Assembly: GCF_000467105.1 (NCBI RefSeq)
Contig: NZ_BATI01000027.1
Span: 1 to 64,000 of the forward strand
DNA from: Aquipseudomonas alcaligenes NBRC 14159
Lineage (GTDB): Bacteria > Pseudomonadota > Gammaproteobacteria > Pseudomonadales > Pseudomonadaceae
Length of the DNA stretch: 64,000 bases
Direction of reading: 5' to 3'
Translations under genes and position numbers: made by a program
Shown here: piece by piece, positions 34,200 through 43,612 of the stretch
Position numbering within the stretch: position 1 is the first letter of the stretch
Layout: each line of letters opens with the position of its first letter
Notes under the pieces: model-generated
Told to the model about the DNA's origin: nothing
The model's database searches: none
What the model saw: only the letters and a program-made list of their open reading frames with translations

Positions 34200-36347
34200 A
34201 TGCTCAGTTCCGAACTCAAGTCCCAGATCCAGGGCGCCTACAGCCGTTTCCTCGAAGCCAAGGGTCTCAAGGCCCGCTATGGCCAGCGCCTGATGATTGC
34301 CGAAGTGGCCAAGGTGCTCGGCGCGATCAAGACCAACGACGAAGGCCAGCGCGACGGCGAGCCCGCCGTGGTGGCCGTGGAGGCGGGCACCGGTACCGGC
34401 AAGACGGTGGCCTACAGCCTGGCCGCCATCCCCTCCGCCAAGGCCGCCGGCAAGCGCCTGGTGATCGCTACCGCGACCGTGGCGCTGCAGGAGCAGATCG
34501 TCCACAAGGACCTGCCGGACCTGATGCGCAACGCCGGGCTGCAGTTCAGCTTCGCCCTGGCCAAGGGCCGTGGCCGCTACCTGTGCCTATCCAAGCTGGA
34601 CATGCTGCTGCAGGAAGGCCAGGCACAGAGCGCCACCGCGCAGATGTTCGAGGAGGAAGGCTTCCGCATCGACGTCGACGAGCACAGCCAGAAGCTCTAC
34701 AGCAAGATGATCGAGAAACTCGCCGGCAACCGCTGGGACGGCGACCGCGACAGCTGGCCCGAGGAGCTGGAAGACCAGGTCTGGAGCACCCTGACCACCG
34801 ACCACAGCCAGTGCACCAACCGCCACTGCCCGAATTTCCAGCAGTGCGCCTTCTACAAGGCGCGCGAGGGCATGACCAAGGTCGACGTCATCGTCACCAA
34901 CCACGACATGGTCCTGGCCGACCTGGCCCTGGGCGGCGGCGCCGTGCTGCCGGACCCGCGCGAGACCATCTACGTGTTCGACGAGGGCCATCACCTGCCG
35001 GACAAGGCCATCGGCCACTTCGCCCACTTCACCCGCCTGCGCAGCACCGCCGACTGGCTTGGCCAGGTGGAGAAGAACCTGACCAAGCTGCTGGCCCAGC
35101 ATCCGCTGCCCGGCGATCTCGGCCGCCTGATCGAGCAGGTGCCCGAGCAGGCGCGTGAGCTGCGTACCCAGCAGCAGTTCATGTTCAGTGCCTGCGAGCA
35201 ACTGGCCGATTTCCGCGCCGGCGAGGACATGGAGGGCCGCGAGCGGCCGCGTCACCGTTTCGAGGGCGGCCTGGTGCCGGAGCATCTGCGCGAGCTAGGC
35301 ATCGAGCTGAAGAAAGGCTTCGCCAAGCTCACCGACGTCTTCACCCGCCTCACCGAGCTGCTCAAGCAGGCGATGGACGATGAGGGCAGCAGTATTGGCC
35401 TCGCCAGTCACCAGGCGGAGGAGTGGTACCCGCTGTTCGGCAGCCTGCTGTCCCGCGCCCAGGGCAACTGGGAGCTGTGGACCGCCTTTACCGTCGAGGA
35501 CCCGGAAGACAGCCCGCCGATGGCGCGCTGGCTGACCCTGGCCGAGAGCGGCGCGGCCTTCGATATCGAGGTCAACGCCAGCCCGATCCTGGCCGCCGAG
35601 ACCCTGCGCCGCAATCTTTGGAACGTTGCCTACGGCGCCCTGGTGACCTCGGCCACCCTGACCGCGCTGGGTACCTTCGACCGCTTCCGCATGCGTTCCG
35701 GCCTGCCCAAGGCCGCCGTGACCGCCGTGGTGCCGAGTCCGTTCCACCATGCCGACGCCGGCGTGCTGCGGGTGCCGGACCTCAAGGCCGACCCGCGTGA
35801 TGCCGCCGCGCACACCGCCGCCATCATTCGCGACCTGCCGGAGCTGGTGAAGGGCGCACGCGGCACCCTGGTGCTGTACTCCTCGCGCAAGCAGATGCAG
35901 GACGTGTTCGACGGCCTCGACCGCGACTGGCGCAAGCGGGTGCTGATCCAGGGCAACCTGTCCAAGCAGGAGACCCTGAACAAGCACAAGGCGCGGGTCG
36001 ACGACGGCGAGGAGAGCGTGCTGTTCGGCCTGGCCAGCTTCGCCGAGGGCGTCGACCTGCCGGGCGCCTACTGCGAGCACGTGGTGATCGCCAAGATTCC
36101 CTTCGCCGTGCCGGATGATCCGGTGGAGGCGGCACTGGCCGAGTGGATCGAAGCGCGCGGCGGCAATCCGTTCATGGAAATCGCCGTGCCCGATGCCTCG
36201 CTGCGCCTGATCCAGGCCTGCGGTCGCTTGCTGCGTACGGAGGCCGACCGCGGCACCATCACGCTGCTGGACCGCCGCGTGGTGACCCAGCGTTACGGCA
36301 AGGCCATCCTCAACGCCCTGCCGCCGTTCCGTCGCGAAATCGCCTGA
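34200..36347 (+). CDS. dinG: ATP-dependent DNA helicase DinG
   Basis: DinG is an XPD-like superfamily 2 5'-3' helicase that resolves R-loops and forked DNA. The 715-aa protein has Walker A EAGTGTGKT near residues 61-69, four Fe-S Cys (near 129, 205, 210 and 216; GRYLC and CTNRHC...QQC), a DEGHHL box near 261, and motif VI RLIQACGRLLRTEAD near 665. No Shine-Dalgarno is visible, so a short or leaderless transcript is possible. A LexA-like box overlaps the promoter zone. Confidence 0.95.
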   Translation: MLSSELKSQIQGAYSRFLEAKGLKARYGQRLMIAEVAKVLGAIKTNDEGQRDGEPAVVAVEAGTGTGKTVAYSLAAIPSAKAAGKRLVIATATVALQEQIVHKDLPDLMRNAGLQFSFALAKGRGRYLCLSKLDMLLQEGQAQSATAQMFEEEGFRIDVDEHSQKLYSKMIEKLAGNRWDGDRDSWPEELEDQVWSTLTTDHSQCTNRHCPNFQQCAFYKAREGMTKVDVIVTNHDMVLADLALGGGAVLPDPRETIYVFDEGHHLPDKAIGHFAHFTRLRSTADWLGQVEKNLTKLLAQHPLPGDLGRLIEQVPEQARELRTQQQFMFSACEQLADFRAGEDMEGRERPRHRFEGGLVPEHLRELGIELKKGFAKLTDVFTRLTELLKQAMDDEGSSIGLASHQAEEWYPLFGSLLSRAQGNWELWTAFTVEDPEDSPPMARWLTLAESGAAFDIEVNASPILAAETLRRNLWNVAYGALVTSATLTALGTFDRFRMRSGLPKAAVTAVVPSPFHHADAGVLRVPDLKADPRDAAAHTAAIIRDLPELVKGARGTLVLYSSRKQMQDVFDGLDRDWRKRVLIQGNLSKQETLNKHKARVDDGEESVLFGLASFAEGVDLPGAYCEHVVIAKIPFAVPDDPVEAALAEWIEARGGNPFMEIAVPDASLRLIQACGRLLRTEADRGTITLLDRRVVTQRYGKAILNALPPFRREIA

Positions 36348-36375
36348 CCTCATTCATCTGCCAGGGAGTTGGCCC

Positions 36376-37200
36376 ATGCACACCATCCTCATCACCGGCT
36401 GTTCCACCGGCATCGGCCATGCCGCTGCGCTGGCCTGCCGCGCTGCCGGCTGGCGCGTGTTCGCCAGTGCGCGCAAGGCGGCGGATGTCGAGCGTCTGCA
36501 GGCCGAAGGCTTCGAGGCGGTACGCCTGGATCTGGACGACTCCGCCAGTATCGCCGAGGCCTTGGCCTGGGTGCTGGAGCAGAGCGGCGGTGGCCTGGAT
36601 GCGCTGTTCAACAATGCCGGCTACGGCCAGCCCGGCGCCATCGAGGACCTGCCGCGGATGGCCTGGCGCGAACAGTTCGAGAGCAACCTGTTCGGCCCCA
36701 TCGAGCTGACCGCCGCAGTGCTGCCGGTCATGCGTCGCCAGGGCCACGGCCGCATCCTGTTCAACAGTTCGGTGCTCGGCTATGCGGCGCTGCCGCTGCG
36801 TGGCGCCTACAACGCCTCCAAGTTCGCCATGGAAGGAATGGTCGACACCCTGCGCCTGGAGCTGGCGGGCAGCGGCATCGAGGCGGTGCTGATCGAGCCG
36901 GGGCCGATCATCGCGCGCTTTCGCGCCAACAGCCTGCTGGCCCTGCGCAAGCACGTGGATACCAGTCGCGGCGCCCACGCCGCCAGCTATGCGCTGATGG
37001 AGGAGCGCCTGGCCAAGGAGGGTGCCGCGGTGAAATACACGCTGCCGGCCGAGGCCGTGGCCGAGGCGGTGCTGCAGGCGCTGGACAGCCGCGTGCCGCG
37101 CACCCGCTACCCGGTGACGGTGCCGGCCAAACTATTCCGCGTGCTCAACCGTCTGTTGCCGGACCGCCTGCTCGACCGGATCAAGGGCGGCACCGTCTAG
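36376..37200 (+). CDS. Short-chain dehydrogenase/reductase
   Basis: A 274-aa classical SDR: cofactor motif TGCSTGIG (residues 7-14), NNAGYG near 80, catalytic Ser in SVLGY near 135 and YNASK near 148-152. The C-terminal half (VPAKLFRVLNRLLPDRLLD) is that of the DltE/YdfG-like group of NAD(P)-dependent oxidoreductases with unknown substrates. It starts 28 bp after dinG with RBS CAGGGAG and precedes the glycosyltransferase cluster by 130 bp. Confidence 0.9.
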   Translation: MHTILITGCSTGIGHAAALACRAAGWRVFASARKAADVERLQAEGFEAVRLDLDDSASIAEALAWVLEQSGGGLDALFNNAGYGQPGAIEDLPRMAWREQFESNLFGPIELTAAVLPVMRRQGHGRILFNSSVLGYAALPLRGAYNASKFAMEGMVDTLRLELAGSGIEAVLIEPGPIIARFRANSLLALRKHVDTSRGAHAASYALMEERLAKEGAAVKYTLPAEAVAEAVLQALDSRVPRTRYPVTVPAKLFRVLNRLLPDRLLDRIKGGTV

Positions 37201-37330
37201 ACGAAGGCTCGATGCCGGCGGCGCGTCGATCCGGGCCGCCGGTGGTCGCGGGCGTGCGCTGGCGCAAATCGGTGCTCAGGGTGGCCTGCTAAGCTAGCGC
37301 CATCGCTCATGGATGAACCGAGGGGCAAGG

Positions 37331-38362
37331 ATGAACCTGCATGATCTGGCCGCACGCACGGCCCTGGTACTGGAAACCAACAACCTGCGCGGTGGCGCCG
37401 ACCTGGCCAAGGTGGCCGGCAGCCTTGCGCGTCTGTTCGAGCACCTCAAGGGCCAGAGCCTGGCGCTGAGCCGCCTGGCCCAGGTGGTGGTGACCCATGA
37501 TGGCCTGCCCGAGGTGGTCTGCGACGAATTGCGGCGCAGCTCCGGCCTGGCGCTGCAGTTCGTCCTGATCGACGCCAGCACCGGCTACTACGCGGCGAAG
37601 AACCTCGGCTTCGCGGCCCTGGATGCGGCGCGTTGCGATCATGTGGTATTCGCCGACGCCGACTGCATTCCCGCTGCCGACTGGCTCGAGCAGTTGCTGT
37701 TGCCGTTGTGCGCCGAGCAGCCGCCGGCCGTGGTGGCCGGGCGGACCAGCTACAGCAGCAGCCTCGCCGGCACGGCGCTGACCACCATCGACTTCATGTA
37801 TTTCCCCAGCCCGCTGCAGGCCGGTGCCACCCGTAACTTCTACGCCAACAATGTGGTGTTCCGCCGCGAGGTGTTCGCCGAGCATGCCTACCAGGCGCTG
37901 GACGGTGTCTATCGCGCCCACTGCCAGGTTCTTGGCCTGCGCCTGCAGGCCGCCGGCATTGCGCTGCACTACGCCGCCGCCGCGCACACCGAGCACCGCC
38001 TGCCGGACAGCCGCGCTGAGGCCGTCAAGCTGCGCTGGATGCGCGGCCAGGACTCGGTCGGCCTGACGCCCTACCTGGTGCAGGCCTACCTGCCGGCCCG
38101 GCTGCACTGGTTCGCGCGCAGTGGCCCGCTGGCACCGCTGTGCATCCTGTTTGCCCGCCTGGGTTACAGCCTGCGCGCGCTCAACCAGCAGGACCTGCCG
38201 CCCGTGCGCGGCCTGCGCCGGTTCGGCGCCATGGGCCTGATTGCCGCCTTCTCCGCCATTGATATGTGCGGCGCCCTGGCCCGTGGCCTGGGGATCAATA
38301 CGCTGGGCAAGGCCGAGGCCGATGCCCAGGCGCTGTCCTACCACAAGCCCGCTACTCACTGA
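37331..38362 (+). CDS. Glycosyltransferase family 2
   Basis: A GT-A glycosyltransferase (343 aa) without signal peptide. The start region VLETNNLRGG resembles the nucleotide-binding GT2 entry; the metal-binding DxD is in VFADADCIPA near residue 110, and WMRGQDSVG near 236 fits the ED/QxxRW region. The last third has hydrophobic stretches that may contact the membrane. It is first in a compact four-gene cluster (37.3-41.1 kb), with the next gene nine bases after. Confidence 0.85.
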   Translation: MNLHDLAARTALVLETNNLRGGADLAKVAGSLARLFEHLKGQSLALSRLAQVVVTHDGLPEVVCDELRRSSGLALQFVLIDASTGYYAAKNLGFAALDAARCDHVVFADADCIPAADWLEQLLLPLCAEQPPAVVAGRTSYSSSLAGTALTTIDFMYFPSPLQAGATRNFYANNVVFRREVFAEHAYQALDGVYRAHCQVLGLRLQAAGIALHYAAAAHTEHRLPDSRAEAVKLRWMRGQDSVGLTPYLVQAYLPARLHWFARSGPLAPLCILFARLGYSLRALNQQDLPPVRGLRRFGAMGLIAAFSAIDMCGALARGLGINTLGKAEADAQALSYHKPATH

Positions 38363-38371
38363 GGAACGACC

Positions 38372-39337
38372 ATGGAAGCGTCGAAATGGCTGCCGCGCAG
38401 CGCACTGCTGGCCCTGATGCTGGGCGCCGGAATGGCCCAGGCCGAAGCGTTCAGCGAGCGTGGCGTGCATGTCTTCGCCAGCGCCAGTGGCTGCCCGCTG
38501 GGCGTACTCAGCGACTGTAACCGCATTGCCCTGGATGATGCGCACAGCCGCGTCGAGCTGGACCGTGCCGCCGGCACCATTCTGTTCCGCAACACCCAGG
38601 ACTATGCCGACGATGCGGTCATCGGCGACGTGCTGCTGCACGGCCAGGCCAGGGCCGCCGATGGCCGCCTGGTGCCGGTCAGCCTGCACCTGCTGGTCAG
38701 CAAGGATGGCCAGGACTGGAGTACCAGTGTGCATGCCCATGCGCCGGTGCCGGGCGACCTGACCGAGGTGAAGCTGGACGCCCTGCGCGTCGAGGCCGAG
38801 GTCGATGGCCAGCGCCAGGTGCTGCTCACCCATGAGCAGGCGCTGCGCACGCTGGCCTCGCCTTCCACTGCGGCCAAGCTGGCCAAGCAGTTCGTCCAGG
38901 TGCGCGACAACCGGGTCGAAGCAGCCAAGGCGGAATACTCGGATATCACCATCGCCCTGGGGCTGGGCAAGGCCGCGCTGCCGGCGGTGCGTGCGAGCCT
39001 GCATGTGCCGGGCGGTCACGCTGATCTGGCCAAGGCGCTGCAGCACGGCGACTGGACCCTGGAACTGCAGGCCCTGCGCAGCCGTCTGCCGCTCTCGGTG
39101 ATCCAGCGCGATCTGTTCCTGTTCGGCATGGAGCAGGTCGAGCTGCTGCAGCCGCTGCGCGAGGCGGGTTTTGCCAAGCATGACAAGCTGCTGCTCGGCG
39201 CCCGTGACGGCAAGGGCTACCTGAGTTTCCGTGGCCAGCAGGTCGACTATCCGCAGGCCGGCACGGCAGCCCAGGCTTTCCTGCAGGACAGCTTCATCGG
39301 CCTGGTGCTCAGCGGCCAGCAGCACACTAGCCCATGA
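38372..39337 (+). CDS. Secreted protein of unknown function in the glycosyltransferase cluster
   Basis: The 321-aa protein has a signal peptide (LLALMLGAGMAQA-EAF) and no further membrane helix. The mature part looks beta-rich and ends in an amphipathic segment; no conserved catalytic motif is recognised. Two Cys near residues 41 and 48 may form a disulfide. Its stop overlaps the next ORF's ATG in an ATGA, tying it to the ferritin-like protein. I cannot assign a family. Confidence 0.75.
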   Translation: MEASKWLPRSALLALMLGAGMAQAEAFSERGVHVFASASGCPLGVLSDCNRIALDDAHSRVELDRAAGTILFRNTQDYADDAVIGDVLLHGQARAADGRLVPVSLHLLVSKDGQDWSTSVHAHAPVPGDLTEVKLDALRVEAEVDGQRQVLLTHEQALRTLASPSTAAKLAKQFVQVRDNRVEAAKAEYSDITIALGLGKAALPAVRASLHVPGGHADLAKALQHGDWTLELQALRSRLPLSVIQRDLFLFGMEQVELLQPLREAGFAKHDKLLLGARDGKGYLSFRGQQVDYPQAGTAAQAFLQDSFIGLVLSGQQHTSP

Positions 39338-40047
39338 CCGTCGTGCACCTGGCGGCTTTCGCCGCGCCACGCCTGCGCGGCTGGCCGCGCCTGCAGGCCT
39401 GGCTGGTCGACCGTATCAAGCGCGAGGCTCTGCGTCAGTTGCACGCCAGCCGGGCCGGCGAACTGCTGTTGCTGCGCGTCTACCTGATCGGCGAGGAAGC
39501 TACCGAGAAGACCCTGCAGCACGAGTTGATGCCGACCGCGCCGGCCTGGCTGCAGCGCCAGGTCGGCCAGCACCTGCGCGAAGAGCAGGAACACAGCGAG
39601 CTGTTTGCCGCCGCCATGCGCGAGCGCGGCATGCAGCCACCGGCCGAGCTGCGGCCGGACTGGCTCAGCCGCGCCAAGATCGGCCGCTGGCAGCGTATCG
39701 CCCGGCGCCACGCGCCACATTTCCAGCAGGGCGTGCTGGTGCCGGCCTACGCCATCGGCCTGTGTGCCGAGCAGATGGCCGAGCGGGTGCTGAGCCGTCA
39801 TCGCGCGGTGCTGCCCGCCGACCATCCGCTGCAACCGCTGCTCGCCCGCGTGCTGCATGACGAAGGCAAGCACGTGCGGCTGTGCATGCGCACCCTGAGC
39901 CTCAGTGTCAGCGAAGCGGAGATGCCCCATCTGCAGCGTCTGCTGGCCGAGGCGCGGGCGGTAGACCGCTCCTTCGGCGTCAGCGGCGCAATCGGCATGT
40001 ACCTGGCCGGCGTGTGGCTGCGGCTGAGGGCGCGTTTCGTCGAATGA
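39334..40047 (+). CDS. Ferritin-like diiron-type protein
   Basis: A 237-aa helical protein with a four-helix-bundle metal signature: Glu in GEEATEKT (near 54), E-x2-H in EEQEHSELF (near 84-88), Glu in AEQMAERV (near 146) and E-x2-H in DEGKHVRL (near 178-181). These are the six expected ligands of a carboxylate-bridged diiron site, as in MiaE- or rubrerythrin-type oxygenases. Substrate is unknown; between two glycosyltransferases, an oxidation of a sugar or lipid is possible. Coupled by ATGA overlaps at both ends. Confidence 0.78.
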   Translation: MTVVHLAAFAAPRLRGWPRLQAWLVDRIKREALRQLHASRAGELLLLRVYLIGEEATEKTLQHELMPTAPAWLQRQVGQHLREEQEHSELFAAAMRERGMQPPAELRPDWLSRAKIGRWQRIARRHAPHFQQGVLVPAYAIGLCAEQMAERVLSRHRAVLPADHPLQPLLARVLHDEGKHVRLCMRTLSLSVSEAEMPHLQRLLAEARAVDRSFGVSGAIGMYLAGVWLRLRARFVE

Positions 40048-41147
40048 AACCGCGGATTCTCTACCTGGCCACCGCCGATGCGCGTGGCCACCTGATGCGT
40101 GCCCAGCTGCTGAGTCGTGCGCTGATCGAGCGTGGCGCCGAGGTGCGGGTGCTGACCACCTCGGACGAGGGCGCGACCTTCCTCGGCGAGTTCGGCATTG
40201 CCGCCGAGGTGCTGTCGCGGCACTACGCGGTGCAGTTCGATGCGCAGCAGAACATGCAGCGCGCGGCCACCGACCGCAACGTCGCGCGCTACCTGTTCGA
40301 TCCCCGGCACATGCTGCGCGATATCTGGCGTCTGCGGCGACTGATGGCTGACGTCGATCTGCTGGTCAACGACTCTTTTCACCCGGCGCTGCTGGTGATG
40401 GGCTGCCTGCCCGGCTGGCGGCGCAAGGTGGTGCATGTGTATGGCGCCAGCCTGCGCCGGGCGCTGCAGAGCAATTTCCACGGGCGTCTGCCGCACTGGC
40501 TGGCGCGGGCGTTTGCCACGGCCATCGGTTTCGAGCTGGGGCGGGCGCGGGCGCGTCTGCAGCACGACTTCGCCTATGCAGAGGCGCAGGGCACGGCGCC
40601 GGGCAGCTTCAACCTGCCGACGCCGGTGGCCCTGGCGGCGAGCGCGGCGACCACGCAGGGCGCGCGTGCGGCCGTGTACCTCAATCCGCACTTTCGTGAC
40701 CCGCAGCTGGCCGAAGGGTTGGAGCAGGGCTTGGCGGCTACCGGGCTCGACAGTCTGCGGGTTGGCGAGGGCTATGCCGGGCGACCTGGCTGGCTGGCGC
40801 GCGATCCGCAGTGGGTCGAGGCTGCGGTAAGCAGTGCCTTGATCATCTCGGCGCCGGGCATGGCGGCGCTGTCCGTGGCCCAGGTCTATGGCCGGCCGAT
40901 CCTGCTGCTGGTCACCGATCAGCCGGAACAGCTCGGTAACGCGCAGCGCGCCGCCGAGCTGGGGTTGGTGCACGAGGTGGTGAGCTGGCAGGGCGATGCC
41001 GAGGTCTTCGCCAGCCAGCTTGCGGCAGCGGCCCGGCGCCTGCTGGCGGCCGGGGAGGGCGCCACCGGTGATGGGCCGGTGCGGGCGAGAAGACGTCTGG
41101 AAGCCTGGGTCGACTGCCTGCTGGAGCTGGCCGAAGCGCCCAGTTAA
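40044..41147 (+). CDS. GT-B fold glycosyltransferase (MurG-like)
   Basis: The 367-aa protein begins ILYLATADARGHLMRAQLLSRAL, with the N-terminal glycine/His loop of UDP-sugar GT-B enzymes (GHxxRxxxL). A C-terminal donor site is seen as SAPGMAALSVAQVYGRPILLL near residues 270-290. It probably transfers a sugar to a membrane or exported acceptor. It is the last gene of the cluster; overlaps the diiron gene by four bases. Confidence 0.8.
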   Translation: MKPRILYLATADARGHLMRAQLLSRALIERGAEVRVLTTSDEGATFLGEFGIAAEVLSRHYAVQFDAQQNMQRAATDRNVARYLFDPRHMLRDIWRLRRLMADVDLLVNDSFHPALLVMGCLPGWRRKVVHVYGASLRRALQSNFHGRLPHWLARAFATAIGFELGRARARLQHDFAYAEAQGTAPGSFNLPTPVALAASAATTQGARAAVYLNPHFRDPQLAEGLEQGLAATGLDSLRVGEGYAGRPGWLARDPQWVEAAVSSALIISAPGMAALSVAQVYGRPILLLVTDQPEQLGNAQRAAELGLVHEVVSWQGDAEVFASQLAAAARRLLAAGEGATGDGPVRARRRLEAWVDCLLELAEAPS

Positions 41148-41215
41148 GGCGTTCCGGGGTGGCAATGGCAGGCCCGCCTGGTGTCTACTTGGCCATCTTC
41201 CGGAGTACCAGTTCG

Positions 41216-43486
41216 ATGATTCGCCGTTATCTTCCCCTCGTGCTTGCCCTCCATCTCGCCGCGCCTGCTGTGGCCGCACCCGAGGGCCAGCAGACCCTGT
41301 TCAGTTTCATCAAGCCCACCGACGTGGTGAAGGTCGAAAGCCAGGCCGCCAGCTTTCCCGAGCTGACCGCCGAGCCCACCCCCGAAGGCGAGGTGCTGCG
41401 CCGCTACACCTTCAATGCCGCCGATAACCCCAGCCTGCGCCTGAGCCCGCAGACCGGCGACTGGGACTGGTCGCAGGCCGGTGCCATGAGCCTGCGCCTG
41501 CAGAACGCCATGGACTGGGCCATCACCCTGGACGTGCGCATCGAGAGTCGCGACGGCAAGCAGCTGACCAGCCGCATCGCGCTGCCGGCCGGCCCGGCGC
41601 AGACGCTGCTGGTGCCGCTCGCCGCCAGCTCGCCACGGGCCCAGGGCATGCGCGCCGCGCCGCCGATGCCGGTGACCGTGGATGGCCAGCGCGTACTGCT
41701 GGCCGACACCGTGGAAGGCGAGCTGAACCTGGCCCAGGTCAGCGCCGTGACCCTGAGCATGAGCAAGCCGGACGCCGCGCAGAGCATCCTGCTCGGTCGC
41801 TTCGGCGTACAGGCCGGCGATGCCGTCCAGAAGGCCGTGTACACCGGCATCATCGATGCCTTCGGCCAGTACAGCCGTGGCCAGTGGCCGGAGAAGGTGA
41901 GCAAGGAGCAGCAGCTGCGCGACGGCGCGGCACGCGAGGCCGAGCAGCTCAAGACCTGGCTGGCCGAGCGCCCGCAGCAGGACAAGTTCGGCGGCTGGCT
42001 GGGCGGGCCGAGTTTCGAGGCCAGCGGCTTCTTCCGCAGCGAGAAGCGCGACGGCCGCTGGTATCTGGTCACCCCGGAGGGCAATCCCTTCTATTCCCTC
42101 GGTGTCAATGCGGTCAGCGCCTGGCAGAGCCAGACCTACGTCGAAGGTCGCGAGAGCATGTTCAGCGCACTGCCCAAGGACGGCGAGCCGCTGGCCGCCT
42201 ACTATGGCAAGCGTGACAGCCGCAGCGACAGCGGCGCCAGTCGCGGCCGTGCCTTCGATCATGGGCGCTGGTTCGACTTCTACCGGGCCAACCTGCAGCG
42301 CAGCCATGCGCAGCCCTGCCCCGTGGCGCCGACGCCGCTGGCCGCCACCCCGGCGCCAGCCGAGGCCGTGGCCTGTCCGCCGCCCGGGTTCGATGCCGAG
42401 CGCTGGACCCAGCATGCCCTCGACCGCCTGCAGGCCTGGGGTTTCAACAGCCTGGGCAACTGGAGCGACGACACCCTGGGCGCGGCCAAGCGCATGCCCT
42501 ACAGCATTCCGCTGTCGATCTCCGGGGACTACGCCACCATCAGCACCGGTCATGACTGGTGGGGCGGCATGCCCGACCCGTTCGACCCGCGTTTCGCCAT
42601 GGCCGCCGAGCGCGCCATCGCCATCGCCACCCGCGACCGCCGTGACGATCCCTGGCTGCTCGGCTTCTTCGCTGACAACGAACTGGCCTGGGCTGCCCCC
42701 GGCACTGATCCGAAAGCACGCTATGCCCTGGCTTACGGCACTCTGCGCCAGACTACCGATGTGCCGGCCAAGCGTGCCTTCCTCAAGCAGCTGCGCGACA
42801 AGTACCGCAACCAGAACGGCCTGTCCAAGGCCTGGGGCATCGAGCTCAAGGCCTGGGAGCTGATGGAGGACCCGGGCTTCGAGGCGCCGTTGCCAAGCGC
42901 CGAGTTCCCGCAGATCGAGAAGGACCTGCAAAGTTTCCAGCAGCTGTTCGCCGAGACCTATTTCAAGACCATTGCCGACTCGCTGAAATGGCATGCGCCC
43001 AACCATATGCTGCTCGGCGGCCGTTTCGCCATCGCCACGCCGGAGGCCATCGAGGCCTGCGCCCGCCATTGCGACGTGCTCAGCTTCAACTTCTACGTGC
43101 GCGAGCCGCAACACGGCTACGACTTCGCCACCCTGCGGGCGCTGGACAAGCCGGTGCTGGTCACCGAGTTCCACTTCGGCTCGCGCGACCGCGGCCCGTT
43201 CTGGGGCGGCGTGGCGGAAACCTACAAGGAAGAGGAGCGTGGCCCAGCCTATGCCCACTTCCTGGCCCGGGCCCTGGAGGAGCCGGCAATCGTCGGCGTG
43301 CACTGGTTCCAGTACCTCGATCAGCCCGCCAGCGGCCGCCTGCTCGATGGCGAGAACGGTCACTTCGGCCTAGTCGCCATCACCGATCGGCCCTGGCAGG
43401 GCTTCGTCGAGGCGGTGCGCAAGGCCAACCTGGCGGTGCCGGCACAATGGCTGGCGCAGCCTGCACAGGCGACCGCCAAGCCCTGA
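41216..43486 (+). CDS. Secreted glycoside hydrolase, GH50/agarase-like
   Basis: A 756-aa exported enzyme (signal LPLVLALHLAAPAVA-AP). The first half is a carbohydrate-binding-type beta-sandwich; the second a TIM barrel with the acid/base Glu in FFADNELAW (near residue 486) and the nucleophile Glu in VLVTEFHFGS (near 651), matching GH50-type beta-agarases. No agar is expected in such a host, so it likely targets a self- or environment-derived polysaccharide. RBS CGGAG. It begins 68 bp after the glycosyltransferase. Confidence 0.78.
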   Translation: MIRRYLPLVLALHLAAPAVAAPEGQQTLFSFIKPTDVVKVESQAASFPELTAEPTPEGEVLRRYTFNAADNPSLRLSPQTGDWDWSQAGAMSLRLQNAMDWAITLDVRIESRDGKQLTSRIALPAGPAQTLLVPLAASSPRAQGMRAAPPMPVTVDGQRVLLADTVEGELNLAQVSAVTLSMSKPDAAQSILLGRFGVQAGDAVQKAVYTGIIDAFGQYSRGQWPEKVSKEQQLRDGAAREAEQLKTWLAERPQQDKFGGWLGGPSFEASGFFRSEKRDGRWYLVTPEGNPFYSLGVNAVSAWQSQTYVEGRESMFSALPKDGEPLAAYYGKRDSRSDSGASRGRAFDHGRWFDFYRANLQRSHAQPCPVAPTPLAATPAPAEAVACPPPGFDAERWTQHALDRLQAWGFNSLGNWSDDTLGAAKRMPYSIPLSISGDYATISTGHDWWGGMPDPFDPRFAMAAERAIAIATRDRRDDPWLLGFFADNELAWAAPGTDPKARYALAYGTLRQTTDVPAKRAFLKQLRDKYRNQNGLSKAWGIELKAWELMEDPGFEAPLPSAEFPQIEKDLQSFQQLFAETYFKTIADSLKWHAPNHMLLGGRFAIATPEAIEACARHCDVLSFNFYVREPQHGYDFATLRALDKPVLVTEFHFGSRDRGPFWGGVAETYKEEERGPAYAHFLARALEEPAIVGVHWFQYLDQPASGRLLDGENGHFGLVAITDRPWQGFVEAVRKANLAVPAQWLAQPAQATAKP

Positions 43487-43612
43487 AACCGTCAAGACCC
43501 GGCCCGTCCGGCAGACCGTTGGTCTGACCGAGTGACCTGAGCGAGATGCCAGGATTCACATGACCGGCCGGGGCTGGAACAATGCCCGCCATTCTGACCG
43601 AGGAGTATCAGG

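Noticed and set aside
40044..41147. Assigning the GT-B gene to MurG or cell-wall synthesis
   Set aside because: The GHxxR loop and donor segment are shared by many GT-B enzymes, and the mraY-ftsW context is missing, so only a general label is justified.
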